Shown here: in pieces, positions 56,321-64,000 of the stretch
Numbering within the stretch: the first letter of the stretch is position 1
Layout: every line of letters starts with the position of its first letter
NCBI GenBank assembly: GCA_025084515.1
Contig: JAJAGP010002215.1
Coordinates: 1-64,000 of the forward strand
Length of the DNA: 64,000 nt
Source of the DNA: Ancistrus triradiatus
Taxonomy: Eukaryota; Chordata; Actinopteri; Siluriformes; Loricariidae
Direction: 5' to 3'
Notes under the pieces: generated by a model
Told to the model about the DNA's origin: nothing
Seen by the model: the letters and a program-made list of their open reading frames with translations, nothing else
Database searches by the model: none
Program-made: the position numbers and the translations under genes

Positions 56321-57060
56321 ACAGCTTTCCATGAAATTGCTCTATGGCTAGTGTCCTCAGTTTGCTATTTTAGTGATTCTCTGAACCTTCAGAGTGTCCC
56401 AGAAGTGTGTCAATATATGTGTGGGCTCCCTGATGTACATGTGACTATAACAAGAAGGCTTTTTTTCTGTAATGGTCTTGATATAGCTTAGGTAAGTGGT
56501 AGCCATCGATTATGCTTGTAATGGAGACTGGAAGTGGGTCAGGACATGACACGGGGGAGTCGGAAACTTGTAGTGCATGCACAAAGGCATTGTGAATAGC
56601 AGACATTACAACACACAACGGTACAGCATCAACCCACTAAAGAAGCCATGGCTGTGAAGAATGACACTCGTAATCACGTAATAGAGCTAGAGACAAATGC
56701 CACCCTTTCCCATGTGCACTACAACATATTGGGTTTAAAATGAAGCTGCTTTATCTCTAGGCACCTGCACTACCAGCTACACTACACCAGAGACCAACTC
56801 TCCAGGAACTGCTGCATTCACTATAAAATGTTCAGCTAAACCTGTTTTCTTCTCTTTATATGCTACATATAGCATATTATATTTTCTACACAATTCAACT
56901 TGACTTCTTTTATATCCAGCTACACAAGAATGTATTGTAGTCCTCTCTGTACATCTCTCAGTACATCTGGTTTATATACGGATGGGTTCCTTATATAAAC
57001 TTGGCACTTCCCAGGCATCTCAGGGATTTTTTTCCTTGCCACTGTCACCTATAACTGCTT
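56321..57060. other. Intron 2 sequence, fragment of the 28600-type repeat at its end
   Basis: No element recognised up to 56880; then 'tctcagggatttttttccttgccactgtcacc' and neighbouring text resemble the repeat at 28600. Confidence 0.4.
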
Positions 57061-57339
57061 AGTCAGGGTTTAGACTCGACTCTTTGATTGCGACTCCTGG
57101 TGACCATTAAAGTTCAAGCTGAGAGGAGGTACAACACAATTTTGAGTCATCTAAGGGAAACTCTCACAGATTACATCACTTCGTCACACAACCTTCCTAC
57201 CTACTGGCAGCGCAAATGCAAACCAAAAAAAGGCCCTGAAATCCATGTTGTTCCTTGGGGGAGTTCTGCCAGGGTAGTTCCTCACAAACTGGGTCCAAGA
57301 ACGGTATGGATGCAAAATCGTTTTCAAACAATTGGTTGT

Positions 57340-57460
57340 TCTCTTAATATGTCAAAATAAGAGAGCTTCAGTTTGGTTATCTGGGCTTTGAGCGAGAGTT
57401 TAGGCTTGGTTTGGTTGATGATCCACTTGTTTGTCTTCTTTGTAGTCCAAAGTACTTTCA
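57340..57460 (-). mobile_element. Non-LTR retrotransposon fragment (ORF2 C-terminal region)
   Basis: Minus strand reads WTTKKTNKWIINQTKPKLSL then KAQITKLKLSYF. This W-T-K-TN-W...LKLSYFGHI type of segment is found downstream of the reverse transcriptase in vertebrate LINEs (I recall RTE/BovB-like ones). Only about 40 codons are readable. Confidence 0.6.
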
Positions 57461-57694
57461 AAATTCTTCGCTAACACCGTAGTTCAAAGGCGCTGACATT
57501 CTTGCTTTTTTATTGACCAGTTTTCGCATCCATGAAGAACTACTGAAAGTACCATAGTCTGGCAAGAAAGCTTGGCATTATCTTTGTTAACCAGTTGAGT
57601 TTTTGCTCTAGTGTGCTCTGCTTATATTGCCACTCTGACATAGTCATGATGTTCTACAACATCAGGAGAATTCGACCCTTCCATTCCTGGGAAG

Positions 57695-57925
57695 CCACTC
57701 AAAACTAGATCACTACAATGCTCTACTGGCTGGTCTTCCTGTACATGCAATCAGACCCCTGCAACTGATTCAGAACGCAGCAACATGTCTGGTTGTCAGT
57801 TTACTCCAGTTTTTTCTCGTCACCCCACTGCTACGTTCTCTTCACTGACTCCATCTAGTTGTCCATATCAGATTCAATATCAGTAGCTTGCCTACAAAGC
57901 CAAAATGGACCAAACCCTGCTGTTT
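57695..57925 (+). mobile_element. LINE fragment (L2/CR1-like reverse transcriptase end)
   Basis: Plus strand: LDHYNALLAGLPVHAIRPLQ then LIQNAATCLV, PLLRSLH, and in a shifted frame LAYKAK. This follows the LDYCN-LL-GLP...LQ-VQNAAARL...LHWLPV order of the L2-type ORF2 C-terminus. At least one frameshift. Confidence 0.75.
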
Positions 57926-58021
57926 ACCTTGTATGATTTGAGACACAAGCTTCCTTTGACTGGAACCACCACTAAAAATTAAAGGAAGACAAGCATCAAG
58001 ATTTTTCACCAGACCTCAGTA

Positions 58022-59071
58022 TCTATATAAAAGACACCTGTCCACAGCCTCAAACAGTCAGAACAGTCAGACAGTCAGAAGGACACCAGGAAGAAAATTG
58101 TAGACCTGCACCAGGCTGGGAAGAGTGAATCTACAATAGGCAAGGAGGTTGCTGTGAATAAATCAACTGTGGGAGCAATTGTAAGACATACAAGTCCACT
58201 GATAATATCCCTTGATCTGGGGCTCCACGCAAGATCTCATCCCATGGGGTCAAAATGATCATGAGAACGATGAGCAAAAATCCCAGAACTACACAGAGGC
58301 ACCTGATGAATGACCTGCAGAGAGCTGGGACCAAAGTAACAAAGGCTACCATCAGTAACACACTACGCCGAGAGGGACTCGGATCCTGCAGTGCCAGGCA
58401 TGTCCCCCTGCTTATGGCCAGTACATAAACCAAAATAGAACTTTTTGGTAAAAACTCAACTCGTCGTCTTTGGAGGAAGAAGAATTCTGAGTTGCACCAT
58501 ACCTACTATGAACCATGGGGGTGGAAACATCATGCTTTGGGGCTGTTTTTCTGCAAAGGGGACAGGACGACTCATCCGTGTTAAGGGAAGAATTAACTGG
58601 GCCATGTATCGTGGGATTTTAAGCCAAAACCTCCTTCCATCAGTGACAGCATTGAAGATGGAACGTGGAACAGCATTTGAAGATGGGAAACGTGGCTGGG
58701 TCTTCAGCATCATGACAATGATTCCCAAACACACCGCTCGCCAACGAAAGGAGTGGCCTCCGTAAAACTTTCAAGGTCCGTAGTGCCTAGCCAGTCTCCA
58801 GACCTCAACCCCATAGAAAACTTGTTGGAGGGGAAAGTTGAAAATGAAAGTCTATCGTTGCCCAAACATCACTGCCTGAGGAGATCTGCATGAGGAATGG
58901 GCCAAAATTACCAGCTACAGTGTGTGCCAACCTGGTGAAGACTTACAAGGAAAAGTTTGACCTCTGTCATTGCCCACCAAAGGTTATGTAACAAAGTAGT
59001 GAGGAACGTTTGTTTTGCCCAAATACTTATTTTCCACCACAATTTACAATTTTAATTCTTTTTAAAAATCC
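58022..59071 (+). pseudogene. Tc1-like TcA copy, transposase nearly full but broken
   Basis: Begins in the leader ('ataaaagacacctgtccacagcctc'). The native start is lost. Readable parts: KIVDLHQAGKSESTIGKEV-like helix-turn-helix, NKNPRTTQRHLMNDLQRAGT, MNHGGGNIMLWGCFSAKGTG and SQNLLPSVTALKMERGT. Then come a short duplicated 'gatggaa..cgtgg' piece at 58658-58695, the second-Asp region and a shifted catalytic-Glu region (58795-58830). It ends with 'caaatacttattttccacc' and lacks the outer repeat. Confidence 0.85.
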
Positions 59072-59075
59072 CGGC

Positions 59076-60000
59076 ACACACCGTGGTGTGTGTTGTTCAG
59101 CATGGAGGATTTGCTTTGTATCACCTGTCCTAAAGTTTCGTCAGTATCTACATGTGGATCTTTCCACTGTGTTATTGGCTATCTGTGATATGCGATACAA
59201 TATTTAGTCAGGACCATTACTGTCTCTCAACTTTCCTTTACCCTACAGTCACGCCGAGAGCACTGTTCGAATAGTACTTCGCACGCACCACCCGCGCCCC
59301 CCCCCTGACCCCCCCACACAGTATAATTTCCATTATTTTCCCTTCTGTTTTTTGCCCCCACGTAATATTAACAAAATATTTATATTGTTTGTGGATTAAG
59401 CTTTTTGTACTCACAGTACCTTTGATTTTCTCTCATTGTTACGACTAGGGCCGTTCATCCTCCCGTTCCGGTCTTCCCTTCTTCTTCCCAAATCTTGTTC
59501 ATCTCCTAATCTCTTAGGTGAACCCATGTGGTTTCTGTTTGGTCCGCTGAGACGTTGTGTGGAATTGTGGGAGACTTCCGTATTAGCCTGCATGACACTA
59601 CCTTAGTTGTACAATCCTCTTTTTTGTTGTTTGTGATTCGACCCTCATTTTTTCCCACTGTCCCCCCATACCTTATTGACTCCCTTGCCACCCGTTTTTA
59701 ATGCCAAGCTACACCATCCCCCCCCCTTTCCCTCCGGTTGTGACCATGTATGTCCACTGAGTGTTAGAAATATTTGTGCTAATTTGTGGTGCAAAATTCT
59801 TTCTTTTCTTTCTCCCTTATCTTCTTCTTTTTCCCTGTTTTCATTCGAACATTGCCGGCCACCCTCCTTTTTCGACATTTTGAATTAGTCTTTATCCTCG
59901 CCACGGCAAACCCCATATAAACAAATATATTAAACTATTTTTAGGAATTTATTGCTAAACATCTTGACCCTCCCGGCTACAGGAAATTGCATCGATGGCA
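59076..60000. other. C/T-rich block of unusual composition, origin unknown
   Basis: Contains several C-runs (59298-59305, 59310-59315, 59718-59728), T-rich tracts and few A on the plus strand. Minus-strand frames of 60-77 codons are hydrophilic and lysine/arginine-rich, but I recognise no domain. A transposon or an integrated retroelement fragment is possible. It ends near 'cggctacaggaaattgcatc'. Confidence 0.25.
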
Positions 60001-60505
60001 CTGGTAAGACATGGAAGAGGATCACGGGAACCAACATTGGAACGTGCATTCGGTGGGGGCCAGACAGCAGTGTGCAGACAGACCAAAAGCTTAATGCATT
60101 ATCTTCTCTTTAATCCTGAAGGGATGGGTCCCGACAAGGATTCTTGTTTCTCAAAAAAGCTATAAGTTACAGAGATGGTTTTTTGATTAGTGTCTTCCTT
60201 AGCAGGATGCTGGTGCATTTTTAGCTTTGTGTCAAACACTGGCATTTTGAATCAAATTGCAGAAGCTCAGAGAGCCTGTGAAACGCAGGGTTCAGTGGCG
60301 TGTCAGTTTGACTAACACAGTATTCTTATGTTGACTTCAGTTTTTTTAAAACTTTGACACAGCTGATTGTTGGAAGGCATGGTCTGATAATGAGGATCCA
60401 GTAAGGAGTGTAATCACCAGCTTTTAGTAATCCTAGGAAATCTAGGACCCACAAATGAATTTAAGAATCTTCCAAAAAAGACTATTTGTTATTGTATTTG
60501 TTGTT
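60001..60505. other. Intron 2 sequence with no recognised feature
   Basis: Nothing recognised. Confidence 0.4.
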
Positions 60506-60506
60506 A

Positions 60507-60690
60507 TTTAGCAGATGCCCTTATCCAGAGTGACTCGCAATTGATACATTCTTACAATCCAAGCAATTGTGGGTTAAGGGCCATGCTCAAGGACCCGAAA
60601 GTGGCAGCCTGGCAGAGGTGGGTATTGAACCCTGGACCTGTTGGTTCATATTCCAGTACCGTAACCGCTTGACCACCACAGTTACTGAAC
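60507..60690 (-). mobile_element. tRNA-derived SINE, reverse copy
   Basis: 'tttagcagatgcccttatccagag' starts the tail and 'ccagtaccgtaaccgcttgaccaccacagt' ends the tRNA-like head. The B box has one change ('ggttcaatacc' read on the minus strand). Confidence 0.88.
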
Positions 60691-61185
60691 TTGAACTAAA
60701 TCACAGTTAAAATGCTAAATTATTACTAAATGCCTGACTGCACCAGAATTGAGGATTCAGTCCATTTCAAGTCTTGGTCAAGTCTTTAGTGTGGCTCTGG
60801 GTTAAGAATAAAGGATTAATTATCGCTCTAAGACAGAGGGGAAGAAAGGAAACATGAAGACCACCGCTGTTGGAATTTATCTTTATTTCGCATGTATTAA
60901 TCAGACCATTCTTTTTCTTAGCCTTGAGAGTGAGGAGCTGATGTTCACACTGCTCTTCTGTAATTATGATTGGTGGCAGGGTGTCAGTCTGACCTTGCTT
61001 TGAAGAGGGAGTAATGAAGCAGAATTGGTGGTTCTGTGTTAGAGTTAGAGTATGTAAAATGTAAGACAAAGTGTTAGGTCACCCACTGAATTTAAGAAAT
61101 GATCATTGTGGAGATTTAAACATGCACCATAAGAGCATTGTAATTAGTTTTGTAATGTAGTCCGTGTCTATGCTCATTGTTCATT
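60691..61185. other. Intron 2 sequence with no recognised feature
   Basis: Nothing recognised. Confidence 0.4.
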
Positions 61186-61189
61186 CTGC

Positions 61190-61520
61190 GACTGCGTCTT
61201 GCCGATCCCACTTGCCCCCAATCGCCATTCCAGTGCACCAACTAGTGGCTGTTTAAATAAAAACTCATTAGTATTATATAGCCATTTAGCTAAGTGACAT
61301 TGGTTGTAATTGTACCATCCATCAATGGCTGTGTAATAACATACTCGGAAGAGCTAAATGTTGATTAGCTCTTGGCCAATTTCACTCAGAGCCGAAAATA
61401 ATGACTGCGAAAATGCTCCATGGGGCAAGGTGAGATCGCCCTCCACGCCCGCTGTGGCAGTTGCTCCCAGGGCCTGGTGAAATATCTGCAAAACATTGGG
61501 GAGAAACAAATTACTACATG
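61190..61520. other. Repeat-free block, possible conserved noncoding element
   Basis: Complex sequence with GC-rich words ('gccctccacgcccgctgtgg') next to AT cores ('cattagtattatatagccatttagc', 'gagctaaatgttgattagctc'). No repeat signature. Confidence 0.35.
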
Positions 61521-61699
61521 AACTTTTGGGTTGTGTCCACAAGATGAGCAGCCTGCTTTCCTTTTATGGAAATTATTTCAGTGTGTAATCAGTGGTAGCC
61601 TGCTAATATTGGTTTGCTTTTTGCAAGCTTTAATATCTTGCAATCTTTGTCTTCCTTATTTTTTTCATCTTTCCACACTCTAAATCTCCCCCTTCCCAC

Positions 61700-61850
61700 T
61701 TTTTTTGGAATGTGTTGACCAGACAAAACATGAAATATCTCAGGTTCATACTGTCTGCAATGAAAGTCAGAGTAGATGTAAGAAACACTGTGTTTTTTGT
61801 GTACATTTTTCATACTGGACCAACTTTTCAGATTTGGGGTTGTTTGTTTC
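61700..61850 (+). mobile_element. TcH tail fragment
   Basis: 'ttttttggaatgtgttgaccag', 'aatatctcaggttcatactgtctgcaatg' and 'atactggaccaacttttcagatttggggttg' match the 3' tail and end of the TcH-type element (compare the reverse strand of 50145-50320). Confidence 0.7.
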
Positions 61851-61904
61851 TTTGTTTCTTTTTATTTTTATTTTTTATGTCGCCATCAGAAATAGTGGCC
61901 ATTT

Positions 61905-62180
61905 CAGCTACACACACAAGGTTACATCCATACACAAGGTTACCTCAAGACTAGTCATATACACTCAAGTCAATGCCAATTTAGTGTAATCAATTAACCT
62001 AACACGCACGTCTTTGGACTGTGGGAGGAGACCAGAGTACCCAGAGTAAACCCATGCAGACACGGGGAAGACATGCAGACTCCACACAGAAAGGACCCAG
62101 GTCGCTCCACCCTGGGATTGAACCCAGGACCTTCTTGCTGTGAGATGGAAGTGCTACTCACCAAGTAACAGTACTGCCCA
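61905..62180 (+). repeat. FR repeat, near-complete right half
   Basis: 'cctaacacgcacgtctttggactgtgggagg', 'cccatgcagacacggggaag', 'cagactccacacagaaagg', 'gggattgaacccaggaccttcttgctgtgag' and 'gtgctac' give the best-preserved FR core here. The 'ggattgaaccc' word is B-box-like. Confidence 0.8.
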
Positions 62181-62659
62181 TTTGGGGTTGTAACAATTTT
62201 AAAATATAAATTATTGCTAAGCAACTTTAAAAAAATGCTGATTCTTTTGATACTTTCTATACTTCTGGCTGGACAATAAGATCAAGTTCCAAAGAGTCCT
62301 TGGCTGAATATAAAATAAAGAAAATTGAACAGTAGCTGCATATGTCAGCTGTCGTATAAAGTCTTCAGGCAGCTCTTGGAAGTGGGGGTCTGGTGTAAAG
62401 GTGAGATCATTCACTGCAGCTGGTAGTGATTATGGTAATAACATCAGATTAAGTAGGGTAATAAACCAGTTTCTTGCTCTAATGCCCAATGAGGTCAGTC
62501 CCTCGGGTGGGAACGGCACCACTTAGCTTAATACAAGAACTGATCCTCTCAGGTAAGGATCTGAACAGCATGTTGGTCAACTTGAGACACTAACTGGGAG
62601 CACAATTCAGATTTTGGCTGATTTTACCACATTTCACCTGCTGTTTGCAATAATCCTAC

Positions 62660-62880
62660 TGCTGTCAGTCGAGATCCAGTCATTTTGATGTGTCAAAATT
62701 GTCAGATATTCTCATTTGCTTTACTATGAGATACCACCCTTTCACTACTCTGAAATAATTTGACAAAAAACTCACTGAGTCTCTGTCAAACCGCACTGCA
62801 TCACCCCTCAATGTCTGATGAAGGGCGTATGGTTCCAACCTCCAGACCCACACCATTTAGTCATTTAGCAATAAGTTTTC
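62660..62880 (+). repeat. Unclassified repeat R3, left copy
   Basis: 'atccagtcattttgatg', 'attctcatttgctttactatgagataccacccttt', 'cactgagtctctgtc' recur at 63205-63400. Confidence 0.6.
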
Positions 62881-62894
62881 CTTTTCATTTTTTA

Positions 62895-63200
62895 TTAAGG
62901 TCAGGAATTGACCATTCCAAACATTAGCTTTATTCTTATTTAACTATTTTTGGTAGAATGACTTGTGTGCTTGGGGTTATTGTCTTGTTGCATGACCCAC
63001 CTTCTCTGTAGATTAAGTTCAGTGACATTTTCCTGTAGAATTCGCTGGTATAATTCAGAATTCATTGTTCAGTGATGGCAAGCCGTCCTGGCCCAGATGC
63101 AGCAATACAGACCCAAATCATGATACTACCACCACCATATTTCACAGATGGGATAAGGTTCTTATGCTGTAATGCAGTGTTTTCCTTCCATACATAACTT
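62895..63200 (-). mobile_element. Tc1-like TcB fragment between two R3 copies
   Basis: 'attaaggtcaggaattgaccattcc', 'tcttgttgcatgacccaccttctct' and 'catgatactaccaccaccatatttcac' are the TcB transposase on the minus strand, from the catalytic Glu region back past the MVWG block. No ends. Confidence 0.85.
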
Positions 63201-63204
63201 GTCA

Positions 63205-63400
63205 GTTCCAGTCATTCTGAAGACCAGCCAGACTGCCCAAAATTCTCATTTGCTGTACAATGAGATGGCACCCTTTCATAAATAGTTTTACAATCCATAT
63301 TAAACAAACCTCACCCAGTCTGTCTGACTGCTCTTGATCACAGCCCAGAGTCACATCAACAGTTCATAATCCACATTTATATTTCCTTCATCCAGATCAC
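63205..63400 (+). repeat. R3 repeat, right copy
   Basis: 'ttccagtcattctgaagacc', 'attctcatttgctgtacaatgagatggcacccttt', 'cacccagtctgtctgac' match 62660-62880 in direct orientation. Confidence 0.6.
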
Positions 63401-63409
63401 AATGTTCAG

Positions 63410-63600
63410 TCATTCATTCATTCACTTTCTTACCTGCTTAATCCTGGACAGGGTCTTGGAAGAGCTGATGGCATAGGGCGTAAGGCAGTGACAACCCTAG
63501 ACAGGGTCAATCCATCGAAGGGCACATGCTCTCACTCATACACACACTTGGGGCACTTTAGCATAATCAGTTAACCTTACATCAATTGACCTACTTTATA
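63410..63600 (+). repeat. FR repeat, left half
   Basis: 'cattcattcactttcttacctgcttaatcctggacagggtc', 'aaccctagacagggtcaatcc' and 'tcactcatacacacacttgg' match FR from its start. Confidence 0.7.
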
Positions 63601-63654
63601 ACAGGAATTAAAAATCTTTCTTGTAACTCCAGACATTGTGGTTGTAAATAGGTA

Positions 63655-63735
63655 ACCTCAACAGCCAATCAACGCTGTGAGTCCAATTGAGTTTAAGAGC
63701 AGAAGTCTGTCATTTATGTGTGTGTATCTTCCCCG
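63655..63735 (+). repeat. R1 repeat, 5' fragment
   Basis: 'acctcaacagccaatcaacgctgtgagtcca' and 'aagagcagaagtctgtcatttatgtgtgtg' match the start of R1. Confidence 0.6.
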
Positions 63736-63757
63736 TCACATTTACATAACAGTAGCA

Positions 63758-63910
63758 TAAAAAACTGTGCGACTATGGTAATGTCCGGTCAATGTCCAGT
63801 TTCAGAGAACGTAATGTGGATCTTAAACACTACAGAGAGTTCTGGATTATATGGTCTTTGCAAGCCTTGCAGAGCTTTAACTATAGCAGGAGATGAAATC
63901 CCTGTATAAC
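63758..63910 (+). repeat. R2 repeat, copy 3
   Basis: 'actgtgcgactatggtaatgtccggtcaatgtcc', 'gtaatgtggatcttaaac' match 2812 and 20735. R1 followed by R2 here suggests the two may be parts of one larger repeat. Confidence 0.5.
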
Positions 63911-64000
63911 CCATATGAACACAGTCATTATATCATAAATAAGAATAGATTTGGCTAGACTTCTTTTGGGGTGTTAAGTTCTAATTCAATTGCTCCTCAG

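Noticed and set aside
57088..57360. A 90-codon plus-strand frame before the LINE fragment
   Set aside because: No start context or family motif; it lies next to a minus-strand LINE remnant and is probably decayed retroelement read on the wrong strand.
59974..60020. A mini-exon ('..cggctacag' then 'gaaattgcatcgatggcactg' then 'gtaag')
   Set aside because: Acceptor-like and donor-like words bracket 21 bp, but the peptide fits nothing in ErbB4 and the block is of uncertain origin.
1..64000. A CRISPR array, operon or prokaryotic-type system
   Set aside because: No regularly spaced identical repeats, no ribosome-binding-site-led gene strings and no long intact frames. The exon with splice sites and fish transposons show that this is vertebrate intron.

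Overview
This is a stretch of teleost fish nuclear DNA, most likely from an otophysan such as a catfish or characin. The lineage call is an inference from dense Tc1-like transposon copies and tRNA-derived SINEs ending in the common fish 'agtcgctctggataaggg' tail. I see no prokaryotic gene structure, operon, CRISPR array or RNA gene other than SINE heads. The only host coding sequence I can support is one 152-bp exon at 33902-34053 on the + strand. It encodes the start of the ectodomain of the receptor tyrosine kinase ErbB4, corresponding to exon 2 of vertebrate ERBB4. The window is therefore at least 33.9 kb of intron 1, the exon, and at least 29.9 kb of intron 2. Whether this is the erbb4a or erbb4b copy cannot be decided from one exon.

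The introns are a graveyard of DNA transposons. I separate at least eleven Tc1/mariner-like families, labelled TcA to TcK here for cross-reference only. Two copies are nearly full length with both ends: TcA at 15745-17353 and TcB at 19074-20670. A third, TcG at 41911-43463, lacks only its outermost left end. All transposase frames are broken, so none can be autonomous. There are also a Tigger/pogo-like short element in four copies, hAT-like short elements, two SINE families, fragments of non-LTR retrotransposons, a widespread unclassified repeat (FR), two unnamed repeat families (R1, R2) and many dinucleotide microsatellites.

Layout: 1-5.3 kb holds TcA/TcI/TcC fragments, an inverted R1 pair and a SINE. 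5.3-15 kb holds microsatellites, Tigger-like copies, short deletion derivatives and a possible conserved block at 11.4 kb. 15.7-20.7 kb has two complete Tc1 elements around a duplicated noncoding block and an R1 copy. 21-28 kb holds decayed Tc1 copies, second-family SINEs, a junction of two Tc1 families and an interrupted FR repeat. 28-33.8 kb holds a possible conserved block, a complete Tigger-like element, and TcJ next to TcB remnants. 33.9 kb is the exon, with a hAT-like element 130 bp downstream. 36-39.5 kb is a nested stack of transposons bounded by 75-bp direct repeats. 39.6-40.6, 44.9-45.3 and 47.3-47.6 kb are repeat-poor and look like conserved noncoding sequence. 50-64 kb returns to transposon remnants, LINE fragments and an odd C/T-rich block at 59.1-60.0 kb.

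I found no clear new gene system. The observations most worth following are two duplicated, non-transposon-looking intronic blocks, the nested insertion with long flanking direct repeats, and the in-frame internally deleted TcJ transposase. All family assignments come from reading the sequence, without database searches.
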